This document shows, in pieces, positions 6,699 to 15,382 of a DNA stretch of 64,000 nt. Location of the stretch: contig CAWDKQ010000010.1 in the NCBI GenBank assembly GCA_963802915.1, positions 62,001-126,000 of the forward strand, written 5' to 3'. Below the pieces are notes generated by a model that worked only from the letters and a program-made list of their open reading frames with translations, had not been told where the DNA came from and made no database searches. A program made the position numbers and the translations under genes. Every line of letters starts with the position of its first letter. Position 1 is the first letter of the stretch. Origin of the DNA: JAICMB01 sp963802915. Its GTDB lineage: Bacteria > Acidobacteriota > Terriglobia > Bryobacterales > Bryobacteraceae.

Positions 6699-9272
6699 AT
6701 GAATCTCTCCGATAAGTACACTCTCGAGCGCGGACGTGTCTACCTCACCGGCATTCAGGCGCTGGTACGCTTGCCCCTCGATCAGATGCGCCGCGACCGC
6801 CGCTCCGGCCTCAATACGGGCGTCTTTATTTCGGGCTACGAAGGTTCGCCGCTGGGCGGATACGACATGGCGCTGGCGCGCGCCCACAAGATGCTCTCCG
6901 AACATAACGTCCATTTCGTGCCGGGCGTGAATGAAGATTTGGCGGCCACATCGGTGATGGGAAGCCAGATCATCCACGTGATGGACAAGACCAATGTCGA
7001 CGGCGTGGTGGGCATCTGGTACGGAAAAGGTCCGGGCGTGGATCGATCGGGCGACATTTTTCGACACGCGAATCTTGCGGGGACGGGTAAGAACTGCGGA
7101 GCACTGGTGCTTTGCGGCGACGATCACATTTCGAAAAGCTCCACCATTCCGCACCAGAGCGATTTCAGTCTCCTAAACTTCGGCATCCCGTTTCTGTTTC
7201 CGGGAAACACGCAGGAGGTGATCGATTACGGCCTTTATGCGATCGCGCTGTCGCGATTCTCCGGCGCATGGACCGGCATGAAGATGCTGACCGATATCTG
7301 CGACGGCGGCGGCACGGTGGATGTGGATCCGGATCGTCCGAACATTCGGATTCCTGAAGGATACGAGAAGAGTACCGATGCCCGGCTAGTCGCGCCGATC
7401 ACGCTGGCGCTGGAACATGAAGTGAATATCCGGCGCGTGGAGGCAGCGCGGCAATTCGCGCGGCTCAATCGGCTGAATTGGTATCGCGGAAACGGGAAGC
7501 TGGGAATCCTTACCGCCGGCAAATCTTATTACGATCTCGCGCAGGCCTTGCGCGACCTCGGCGTCGCTCCGGACACCATCCGTATCGGCAAAGTCGGCAT
7601 GCCGTTTCCGCTCGATCCGGAATTTGCGCGCGAATTTTCCGACGGCCTTGAGACGGTTATCGTCATCGAAGAAAAGCGCAGCTTTCTCGAGTTTCAGTTT
7701 AAGGATGCGTTGTATGGGGTCGACCAGCGGCCGGCGGTTCACGGAAAAGATCTGTTCCCGCCAACCGGTGAATTGGATCCCGACGAAATCGCCGCAGTAT
7801 TGGCGCCGTTCTTTGGGAAGCACGTTCCGGCATCGCCAAAACAATTGGCTGCTCCGCATCTTCAGAGGGCTGCGGCTTTTTGTTCCGGCTGCCCACACAA
7901 CCGCTCCACGATGCTGCTGGATGGACAGGTCGCGGGAGGTGGAATCGGATGCCACACCATGGCCATCCGCCTGGGCGATCCGAATCGCACGTTTTCCTAC
8001 ATGACGCAGATGGGAGGCGAGGGCGCGCCCTGGATCGGCATGTCGCACTTTGTCGATCGCGAACATGTTTTTCAGAACCTCGGCGATGGGACGCTGTTTC
8101 ACTCCGGTTATCTAGCGATCGAGGCGTGCGTTGCCGCGAACGTGAACATCACGTACAAGATCCTGTATAACGGCCACGTCGCGATGACCGGCGGGCAGAA
8201 GCCATCCGGAGCGCTGGCGGTTCCTCAACTCACGAAGAAGCTGCATGCCGAAGGCGTTCGGAAGATTGTCGTACTTGCCGAGGACGTGGATAAGTATCGA
8301 ACTGTTATCGGCGATTTCGCTTCGAATGCCGAGCTGCGCTCACGGGATGATTTGCCTGCCGTGCTTGCTGAAATGGAAAAGCTACCCGGCGTGACGGTCA
8401 TCATTTACGATCAGCAATGCGCGGCCGAAAAACGCCGAATGCGATCGAGGGGGATTCTCAAGGAACCAACCAAGCGCCTTGTTATCCACGAAGAGATCTG
8501 CGAAGGCTGCGGCGATTGCGTCAAGCAGGCGAACTGCATGAGCCTGACTCCGGTGATGACTGAGCTGGGACAGAAGATGCGCATTCATCAGTCCTCCTGC
8601 AACAAGGACTATACCTGCGCTACCGGCGATTGCCCGTCGTTTGTCACGGTCGATATCAAACCCGGCACCGGTCTGCGGAAGCGCCGCCTTCCCAATCTTC
8701 CTGACACCGACGTGCCTGCTCCCCGCAACATCGTGAAAGCCGGAACAGGTTATCGCATCGTAGCGCCGGGGATCGGCGGCACGGGGGTCGTGACCATTAA
8801 TGCCCTGCTCGCAACGGCCGCGTGGATCGAAGGACTGCACGTCGCCACGCTCGACCAGACCGGCACAGCGCAAAAGGGAGGCGCTGTGGTCTCTCATCTG
8901 CTGCTCAGCGACGAGCCGATCGAAGCACCTGCCAAGGTGAACAACGGCAATGCCGACCTTATTCTTGGCTTCGACATTCTCGGCGTCACGAGCCGCGAGA
9001 ATCTGCAGACGGCGCGCGTGGGCCACACCGCGGCTGTTGTCAATACCGATCTCGTTCCAACCATCGACGTGATCCGAAGCCGGCTGCCACTGGTCGGCTC
9101 GGGCAGCATGCTGGGGCCGCTGAACGCCGCGACGGACCGTTCCCGCAACGTCTTCGTCGATGCAAATCGCTTGGCGGAGGGACTCTTCGGCAGCCACATG
9201 GCCGTCAACATCTTTCCTCACGGGCGTGGCGTGGCAGGCCGGCCTCATTCCGATCGCGCTCTCTTCCATTGA
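6699..9272 (+). CDS. Indolepyruvate ferredoxin oxidoreductase, N-terminal part of a frameshifted fused enzyme
   Basis: 857 residues in this frame; fused family members run to about 1,150. The enzyme oxidatively decarboxylates aryl pyruvates to acyl-CoA with thiamine diphosphate and reduces ferredoxin. Visible are the pyruvate-binding N-terminal region (GYEGSPLGGYD), the FCSGCPHNRST block, the 4Fe-4S motif CEGCGDCVKQANC and the gamma-type domain (APGIGGTGVVT, DQTGTAQKGGAVVSH). Homology runs in this frame to AVNIF (near 9215) and continues in the +1 frame as LTGVAWQAGL. The residues after that point here (PHGRGVAG...) are out of frame. One extra base in TCTTTCCTC explains the break. It is a real mutation, an assembly error, or less likely a +1 recoding site. 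Confidence 0.9.
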   Translation: MNLSDKYTLERGRVYLTGIQALVRLPLDQMRRDRRSGLNTGVFISGYEGSPLGGYDMALARAHKMLSEHNVHFVPGVNEDLAATSVMGSQIIHVMDKTNVDGVVGIWYGKGPGVDRSGDIFRHANLAGTGKNCGALVLCGDDHISKSSTIPHQSDFSLLNFGIPFLFPGNTQEVIDYGLYAIALSRFSGAWTGMKMLTDICDGGGTVDVDPDRPNIRIPEGYEKSTDARLVAPITLALEHEVNIRRVEAARQFARLNRLNWYRGNGKLGILTAGKSYYDLAQALRDLGVAPDTIRIGKVGMPFPLDPEFAREFSDGLETVIVIEEKRSFLEFQFKDALYGVDQRPAVHGKDLFPPTGELDPDEIAAVLAPFFGKHVPASPKQLAAPHLQRAAAFCSGCPHNRSTMLLDGQVAGGGIGCHTMAIRLGDPNRTFSYMTQMGGEGAPWIGMSHFVDREHVFQNLGDGTLFHSGYLAIEACVAANVNITYKILYNGHVAMTGGQKPSGALAVPQLTKKLHAEGVRKIVVLAEDVDKYRTVIGDFASNAELRSRDDLPAVLAEMEKLPGVTVIIYDQQCAAEKRRMRSRGILKEPTKRLVIHEEICEGCGDCVKQANCMSLTPVMTELGQKMRIHQSSCNKDYTCATGDCPSFVTVDIKPGTGLRKRRLPNLPDTDVPAPRNIVKAGTGYRIVAPGIGGTGVVTINALLATAAWIEGLHVATLDQTGTAQKGGAVVSHLLLSDEPIEAPAKVNNGNADLILGFDILGVTSRENLQTARVGHTAAVVNTDLVPTIDVIRSRLPLVGSGSMLGPLNAATDRSRNVFVDANRLAEGLFGSHMAVNIFPHGRGVAGRPHSDRALFH

Positions 9273-10002
9273 GGCCGCTGTCGAATTGAACGGCGTCGAG
9301 AAGGATCGCAACTTGCGCGCGTTCACGTGGGGTCGCAAGTATTATGAAGATCCTCAGTTTGTAGAACGGCAGATCGCCCCGCCGGAAGCCGCGAAGCCAT
9401 TAGATCGCTCGAGGGTGCAACGCCTGCGGGAATATCAAAATGAAGCATACGCGCGAAAATACGAAGAGTTCGTGAATAAGATCGACGAGCCGAAGCTCCG
9501 CGAGACGGTGGCGCGCTTCCTGTACAAGCTCATGGCCTACAAAGACGAGTATGAGGTCGCGCGCCTGCTCACTGACCCGGCTTTCGAACAGAACGTGCGG
9601 GAAATGTGGGAAGCGCCGGAGGGGATCTCATATAATCTGCACCCGCCAGTGCTCAGAAGCTTCGGGCTGAATAAGAAACTCAAGCTCGGTCCCTGGTTTC
9701 GTTATCCGCTGCTGGTCCTTGCGCGATTCAAATTTCTGCGCGGAACCCCGTTCGATCTTTTCGGCTATGCCGCGCATCGCCGCAAAGAACGCGAGTTGAT
9801 TTCCTGGTATCGGTCTTTGATTGAAAAGGTGCTCGAAAGGCTTACGTCCGACAATCTCGAACTCGCTCTGGAGATCGCGGCGCTGCCGGATCAGATCCGC
9901 GGCTACGAACACATCAAAGAAGAGAGCATCGAGAAAATCCGCCAACTCGCGCAGGAGAAACTCGAAAGCATGCGCTACGCCAGCGTTAGCGCTTCGACAT
10001 AA
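9217..10002 (+). CDS. Indolepyruvate ferredoxin oxidoreductase, C-terminal part (+1 frame)
   Basis: Continuation of the preceding gene in the next frame, from CTC ACG GGC GTG at 9217. It carries the end of the gamma-type domain (GVAWQAGLIPIALSSIEAAV, ELNGVEKDRNLRAFTWGR) and the C-terminal DUF6537-type domain found in fused IorA/IorB proteins (FKFLRGTPFDLFGYAAHRRKER and LPDQIRGYEHIKEESI). There is no plausible independent start or ribosome site; the first ATG in this frame (9187) overlaps the upstream coding region. Its stop codon overlaps the convergent amylase gene by 17 bases. If the frameshift is an artefact, 6699-10002 is one gene of about 1,100 codons. Confidence 0.82.
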   Translation, partial: LTGVAWQAGLIPIALSSIEAAVELNGVEKDRNLRAFTWGRKYYEDPQFVERQIAPPEAAKPLDRSRVQRLREYQNEAYARKYEEFVNKIDEPKLRETVARFLYKLMAYKDEYEVARLLTDPAFEQNVREMWEAPEGISYNLHPPVLRSFGLNKKLKLGPWFRYPLLVLARFKFLRGTPFDLFGYAAHRRKERELISWYRSLIEKVLERLTSDNLELALEIAALPDQIRGYEHIKEESIEKIRQLAQEKLESMRYASVSAST

Positions 10003-11740
10003 TCATCGCAGTTCGCGGCGGCACCGTAACTGTCATCACGCGGTCGTGAACGGCCACATTCGTCGACACATTCAGCAGGTCCTTCCACGTGCCGGGGGTC
10101 GCTGGAACGTCCGCTTTCACCGGATTGGCTCCATTATTTAGGAGCACGATCAGGGCTCCGCGTGTATAAATGAGCACATCGTGGCCGATGCCGATCTGCG
10201 TGAACTTGGCTGTCCGCAAGTCAGGATTTTGATGACGAATTTCGGAAAGCTTGTGTACGTAGTCGAAGATCTCGCGCTCGTCCGGCGTTCGCGATTCGGC
10301 GATGAATGCGCTGTGCGCATCGCCCTTCCAACCGCCCGGAAAGTCCGCCCGATTCTCGGGATCGTTCCCGCCGTGCATCCCGATCTCGTCTCCGTAATAA
10401 ATCATGGGGATGCCGCGCATGGTGAAAAGATAAGCGAACGCAAGCTCGAGGCCCGCCGGGCTCGCTCCCGGCTCACTCATAAACCGCGCCACATCGTGAT
10501 TCCCGAGGAATGTCACCAGTTCATCCGGACTCGTATACAACGAGTCGTGAGCAATGATGTAGGGCAAATCGGGAACAGCCTTCGTCCCTCCGAACACACG
10601 ACGAATAGCGCCGTAGGTCGGGAAATCAAACACCGTATCCATTCCTGAATCGATCCCGTCGTACTTCCGCGCCCCGCCCTGAAACAAGGCGACAACGCTG
10701 GGATCGGTGTCGAAAACCTCTCCCACGGTTATAAAATCCGGATACTCTTTATGGATTGCCGCGTTCCAATCGTGCCAGAATTTCCGCGGAACATACGGCA
10801 TCGTGTCCGCGCGCACGCCGTCGATGCCGGTGGAAGCAATCCACCAGAGGGTGTTCTGGATGAGGTAATCGGCAACTCTCGGCTCGTTCTGGTTCAGATC
10901 GGGCAGATTGTTTCCGAACCAGCCATCCAGAACGGGATTGCGCAAGGTCGGCCCGGAGTGCGGATCGAGCAGCGTCCAGATCTGAAACGTCTCGTTCAAA
11001 TGGTGTTCCGGCGTCCCGTGAAACCAGTCGTCCAGCGGCGGATCGTTCACCCAGGGATGCTTGGGCCCGGTGTGGTTCATCACCATGTCGAGAATCACCT
11101 TGATCCCGCTCTGATGCGCCTTATCGACGAGCTCCCGCAGTTTATCCATGGTGCCGAAATGTTTTTCGACACCGTAAAAATCGACGGCGTGGTATCCGTG
11201 ATACTCAGTCTCATTGCTATAAACCGGGGTGATCCAAAGAGCCGTCACTCCGAGGTCCTTTAGGTAACCGAGATGATCGACGATGCCCTGAAAATCCCCG
11301 CCATGATACCCACGCGGAGCTTTGCGGTCGCCGCCTTCGTCGTTCGATTGATCGCCATCGGCAAAACGATCGGGCATCAGCATATAAATCAAATCGTCGT
11401 TCGAAAAGCCCTGAAAGCGTCCCTTCGGCGCAAGCGGATTGAGCACTTCGAAAGGCACCTTCGCGGAGCCTTCGGGATTCGAGATTTTGATGTCGAAGGA
11501 ACCGGGACGGTGGACCTTCACGTCGACGAACAGGTACGATCCGGCTTCGTTCGCGTGGGAATTCAGAATCTCGATTCCGCGCTCGCCGCGTACGTCGACG
11601 TCATGCAGGCCCGAACCCCGCAGCAGAATGTGCACTGTGCTGTAAGAAGACCCCGCCCACCAGTTCGGAGGCTCAACTTTCGTAACAACAGGACCGGCGA
11701 CAGCGCTGAAAAAGCAGAACCAGACGAAGATTCTTACCAC
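9986..11740 (-). CDS. Secreted GH13 alpha-amylase family glycosidase (neopullulanase/cyclomaltodextrinase type)
   Basis: 584 residues with a hydrophobic signal peptide. Residues about 20-105 form the immunoglobulin-like N-terminal domain of cyclomaltodextrinases; the TIM barrel follows. GH13 motifs are intact: DMVMNH (218-223), GVRADT with the nucleophile Asp312, GEVFD with the acid Glu341, and FLGNHD with Asp416. It would hydrolyse alpha-1,4 and perhaps alpha-1,6 glucans or cyclodextrins outside the cytoplasm. The start is GTG at 11740. It stands alone, convergent with the indolepyruvate oxidoreductase gene. Confidence 0.9.
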   Translation of the reverse strand: MVRIFVWFCFFSAVAGPVVTKVEPPNWWAGSSYSTVHILLRGSGLHDVDVRGERGIEILNSHANEAGSYLFVDVKVHRPGSFDIKISNPEGSAKVPFEVLNPLAPKGRFQGFSNDDLIYMLMPDRFADGDQSNDEGGDRKAPRGYHGGDFQGIVDHLGYLKDLGVTALWITPVYSNETEYHGYHAVDFYGVEKHFGTMDKLRELVDKAHQSGIKVILDMVMNHTGPKHPWVNDPPLDDWFHGTPEHHLNETFQIWTLLDPHSGPTLRNPVLDGWFGNNLPDLNQNEPRVADYLIQNTLWWIASTGIDGVRADTMPYVPRKFWHDWNAAIHKEYPDFITVGEVFDTDPSVVALFQGGARKYDGIDSGMDTVFDFPTYGAIRRVFGGTKAVPDLPYIIAHDSLYTSPDELVTFLGNHDVARFMSEPGASPAGLELAFAYLFTMRGIPMIYYGDEIGMHGGNDPENRADFPGGWKGDAHSAFIAESRTPDEREIFDYVHKLSEIRHQNPDLRTAKFTQIGIGHDVLIYTRGALIVLLNNGANPVKADVPATPGTWKDLLNVSTNVAVHDRVMTVTVPPRTAMIMSKR

Positions 11741-11761
11741 TTTCGATATTATAGGTGGGCG

Positions 11762-11998
11762 TCAATCGTCCGCAGCGATGATCGGCCGAAACGAATGAAC
11801 TCCTCTAATGGTTCGTGACAAAACGTCAGCCCTCGGATAAGTCTGTACGAGCTCTTGGCGATACGAATCGGCAGGGACCAGGGCCAGAGTCAGTGGAATG
11901 GTGTACCCGGCTCGACCGGTCAATTGGGCCACGGTCTCAATACTCGCCGCGGCGACTTTGGGGCATCGACAGGCCGGCGGCTCGTAGCCGATCTGCAC
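11762..11998 (-). other. Possible small gene or gene remnant in a 400-bp gap
   Basis: The stretch between the amylase start (11740) and the DUF11 protein (12146) holds one protein-like minus-strand frame of 78 codons from GTG 11998, bounded upstream by a TGA near 12030. It contains a Cys pair (PPACRCPK) and a balanced amino-acid mix (YTIPLTLALVPADSY, YPRADVLSRTIRG). I do not recognise it and see no ribosome-binding site, so a decayed gene is as likely as a live one. Nothing else recognisable lies in 11741-12145. Confidence 0.25.
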
Positions 11999-12145
11999 GA
12001 TCCGGGAATCGTGGGGTAACCGCGCAAGTCATCCACCGGTACTAGGAAAAAGCCATGCCGGCTATCGCTGCACCGGTCGGACTAGCCCAAAAGAACGATT
12101 GTCGGACATCAAAGGGCTGCTGCACACTTGAGAGCGGGACGCCAA

Positions 12146-14251
12146 ATGGGACACGCACGGAAACACGCCAACTCGACCTGTCTATTCGCGCTTGTCTCCA
12201 TCGCGCTGGCAGTCGCCGGTTCTGCCCAGGATTTGTGCCAAACGGACGCCGATTGCAACGATCACAATCCCTGCACTGTCAATGACCGGTGCAACCCCGG
12301 GCCCAATGGCAAACGTTGCGAGTACGATTCATTCCTTTGCCCGCCTCCGACAAACCCCTGCCAGATCAATCAATGCGTGTCACAGCAAGGTAATGCCAGA
12401 TGCGTAATATCCACCGGCGGCTGCTTCATCAATGGCGTTTACACGTTATGCAGTGGTCTCAATAACGGCCAGCCCGTTCCTCCGTATACGAGCTGTGACA
12501 TCCGGCGCACATTCACGAAGACGTTTGGGAGCGCTGGCGTGCCCCCCGGCGGCACCACCAGCATAACGATTCAAATGTCGGAGGGTACGCCGACCTGGGC
12601 AGCCGAATTTCAGTTCGCCGATACGTTACCCGCTGGGCTCACCGTCGCCAATCCTAGCAATCTTACGCTGAACTGTGGCGGCATTGGAATCGCTTACGCC
12701 CCGCCTGGTTCTAATGTTGTATCTCTCGTCGGTGGATATGCTCCATCGCCGACACCGGACCCAAACAATCCCGGCTCTTACATCCCCGGAACGTGCCAGC
12801 TTACCGTCGATGTTACCGCGGGAACGACGCCGGGCCTCGTCACCAATACCGTCTCGGAGAGCAGCGATCCGTATTTAAGTACCTCATACCCCGGTAACAA
12901 TATACCCGGAACTAATATCAACAATGGGTCGATACCGCTTCCCCCGGCCTCGGCGAATCTCGTCATCACCGACCCCATCACGGTCGGCAAGGTTTTCAGC
13001 GCGGGCGCAATTCCGTTGAATGCGTCGACGCAGATGACGATTACGTTGTCGAACCCCAACGCTATCGGCGTGACCAACGTCGCAATCACAGACCCGTTGC
13101 CGGGGGGACTGGTGGTCGCGACTGTGAACGGTTTGAGTTCGACCTGCGGCGGAACGGTCACGGCGACCGCCGGCAGCACATCCGTCGCTCTAACCGGTGG
13201 ATCCATCGCCGCGAACTCGAACTGCACGATTACAGTCAATGTCACGGGTGTCGGCACCGGTATCATCACAAACATTACCGGCAACGTTTCGTCGACTGAG
13301 ACCGGCACAAACAGCTACGGGCAGGCCATAATCGAGGTCGCATTGCCGCCAATCTTCAGTAAGGCTTTCGGCGTCGTGGCCATGCCGCTCGGATCGACGA
13401 CTACGCTTACACTCACCGTCACGAATCCGAACGCCAACGTCTCCTACACTTCCGTCGCTCTGACCGATAATCTGCCCGCCGGCCTGATCGTCGCGACGCC
13501 TAACGGCCTGTCGACTACCTGCACCGGAACTGCGGCTGCAATTGCTGGATCTGCCGCGGTCTCACTCTCCGGCGCCACGCTCGCAGCCAATTCCTCTTGC
13601 ACCATCACGGTGAACGTGGTGGGAGTCGCCTCCGGCACTCTCACAAATAGCGTTACAGTCACTGCCGACACCCTCACCAGCAACCCGGCAATTGCCGCGA
13701 TCACGGTGGGAAATGTTTTCCAGATCAGCTATGCGTCGAACCTACAGGCCGGCGATTCGGTTGTGAACATCACGAATGCGGGCACCCTGAGCGGACTCGA
13801 TCCGGTTGGCAGAATTTGCGCGAACTTTTACGCGTTCGATCCTGCCGAGGAAATGATCGCCTGCTGCACCTGCCTCGTGACGCCGAACGGTCTCGATTCG
13901 CTGTCGGCGCAAACCGATCTGATCAGCAACACGCTCACGCCGGGCGTGCCGTCGTCCATTGTGATCAAACTGCTGGGGACGGTGCCGGTGTCAGCGAGCG
14001 CCTGCGATGCAAGTGCACCATCGGCGTTGAATTTAGCATCCGGGCTTTATGCGTGGGGAACAACGCTGCATGCTTCACCGACCAATCCTGCGATTTATGC
14101 CATTACTGAGAATCCCTTCCAGCAGTCGACGCTGAGTGCCAGCGAACTGATGAAGCTGACCTCGTACTGCCGGTTTATTAAATCGACAGGCAGCGGGTAC
14201 GGTATCTGTGCGTCATGCCAAGTGGGCGGTTTGGGCGCGGCGCAACATTAA
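12146..14251 (+). CDS. Secreted DUF11 repeat protein with Cys-rich N-terminus
   Basis: 701 residues from the ATG at 12146; a TTG lies 18 bases upstream in frame, but the ATG gives the better signal peptide (STCLFALVSIALAVAGSAQ). Residues about 30-115 are Cys-rich (DLCQTDADCNDHNPC, NPCQINQC), resembling small disulfide-bonded modules of secreted proteins. Three DUF11-like beta-sandwich repeats follow, marked by DTLPAGLTVA, DPLPGGLVVA and DNLPAGLIVA. The C-terminal about 170 residues hold more cysteines (CACC-like CCTC, CASC) and are not recognised. A surface or extracellular role is inferred; there is no enzymatic motif. Confidence 0.8.
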   Translation: MGHARKHANSTCLFALVSIALAVAGSAQDLCQTDADCNDHNPCTVNDRCNPGPNGKRCEYDSFLCPPPTNPCQINQCVSQQGNARCVISTGGCFINGVYTLCSGLNNGQPVPPYTSCDIRRTFTKTFGSAGVPPGGTTSITIQMSEGTPTWAAEFQFADTLPAGLTVANPSNLTLNCGGIGIAYAPPGSNVVSLVGGYAPSPTPDPNNPGSYIPGTCQLTVDVTAGTTPGLVTNTVSESSDPYLSTSYPGNNIPGTNINNGSIPLPPASANLVITDPITVGKVFSAGAIPLNASTQMTITLSNPNAIGVTNVAITDPLPGGLVVATVNGLSSTCGGTVTATAGSTSVALTGGSIAANSNCTITVNVTGVGTGIITNITGNVSSTETGTNSYGQAIIEVALPPIFSKAFGVVAMPLGSTTTLTLTVTNPNANVSYTSVALTDNLPAGLIVATPNGLSTTCTGTAAAIAGSAAVSLSGATLAANSSCTITVNVVGVASGTLTNSVTVTADTLTSNPAIAAITVGNVFQISYASNLQAGDSVVNITNAGTLSGLDPVGRICANFYAFDPAEEMIACCTCLVTPNGLDSLSAQTDLISNTLTPGVPSSIVIKLLGTVPVSASACDASAPSALNLASGLYAWGTTLHASPTNPAIYAITENPFQQSTLSASELMKLTSYCRFIKSTGSGYGICASCQVGGLGAAQH

Positions 14252-14314
14252 AGCGACCAAGGCCCTAGAGCTCCATTCGAATCGGTCCGATAGTATATTC
14301 TTCCGGTAGGGCAA

Positions 14315-15370
14315 ATGAACCGTCCAACCATCGTTCCTATCGGGGGCTTTCTCGGCGCCGGGAAGACTTCATTGATCGTCGCGGCTGCGCGGCTGCTGCA
14401 CGGGCGCGGTGTCAAAGCGGCGGCGATTCTCAACGATCAGGGCGCCGAACTCGTGGATACGAGCTTCGTCGAGGCGAATGAGATCGAAGCGGGGCAGGTG
14501 GCCGGGGGTTGCTTCTGCTGCCGCCTCTCCGATCTCGTCCAGGCGGCCGAAGCGCTTCGCGACCACAGGCCGGAGGTGATCTTCGCGGAAGCGGTCGGAA
14601 GTTGCACGGACATCTCCGCGACCGTTCTGCAACCGTTGAAGCTGGATCATGCCGCGCATTTCCGCGTAGCGCCTTATACGGTTCTCGTCGATCCCGAGCG
14701 CGCCACGCGTTGGATGGACCCTAGCCTGGATCCCGACCTCGCTTTCTTGTTTCATAAACAGATCGAGGAGGCGGACCTCGTGTGCTTCACTAAGACCGAC
14801 CGCTTCACGGAGTTCCCATCGCTACGCGGCTGCGATGCCCGTTTTCTTAGTTCGCAAACTGGGGATGGCGTAGCGGCGTGGCTGGACGATGTCCTCGGCG
14901 GCCGGTTCCCTCCAGGTGGGAAGATCCTTGAAATCGACTATGGGCGTTATGCGCGGGCAGAGGCGGCGCTGGCCTGGCTGAATTGCAGCGCAACCGTGAA
15001 ACCGGCTCCTCCCGCGACGCCCGCGTCGGTGGTCGGTCCGCTGCTGGACGGGCTCGACGCCGAACTGACGGCAAAGGGCTTCACGATCGCGCATCTGAAG
15101 GTGATGGACGAGTCATCAGAGGGCTGGGTGAAGGCTTCCATTGTGCGCAACGGCGGTGAGCCTTCCGTGCAGGGCCGCCTGGATGCTGGTCCAGCCGCGG
15201 TTCATGAAATCCTTCTGAACGCCCGAGCGGCCGGATCACCCGACGATCTCCGAATGGTGGTGGAGACCCAACTGGCGGCGATCCCCGGAACCGTTAGAAT
15301 TCGGTCGCTGCAGTGCTTCAGCCCGTCGCCACCGAAGCCGGAAAAACGTGTGGGCTACGTAGTCGAATGA
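14315..15370 (+). CDS. G3E-family (CobW-like) GTPase
   Basis: 351 residues. The N-terminal P-loop GFLGAGKTS (residues 11-19), a conserved Asn-Asp (ILNDQGAELVD) and the metal-binding GGCFCC motif (CxCC) define the COG0523/G3E group, which delivers Zn, Co or Ni to metalloenzymes. VCFTKTD is a degenerate version of the NKxD base-recognition motif (Thr-Lys-Thr-Asp). The C-terminal half (from about 230) does not look like the usual CobW C-terminal domain. The metal client is unknown, and the neighbours (DUF11 protein, convergent GH116) give no clue. Confidence 0.82.
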   Translation: MNRPTIVPIGGFLGAGKTSLIVAAARLLHGRGVKAAAILNDQGAELVDTSFVEANEIEAGQVAGGCFCCRLSDLVQAAEALRDHRPEVIFAEAVGSCTDISATVLQPLKLDHAAHFRVAPYTVLVDPERATRWMDPSLDPDLAFLFHKQIEEADLVCFTKTDRFTEFPSLRGCDARFLSSQTGDGVAAWLDDVLGGRFPPGGKILEIDYGRYARAEAALAWLNCSATVKPAPPATPASVVGPLLDGLDAELTAKGFTIAHLKVMDESSEGWVKASIVRNGGEPSVQGRLDAGPAAVHEILLNARAAGSPDDLRMVVETQLAAIPGTVRIRSLQCFSPSPPKPEKRVGYVVE

Positions 15371-15382
15371 TGGTAATTACGG

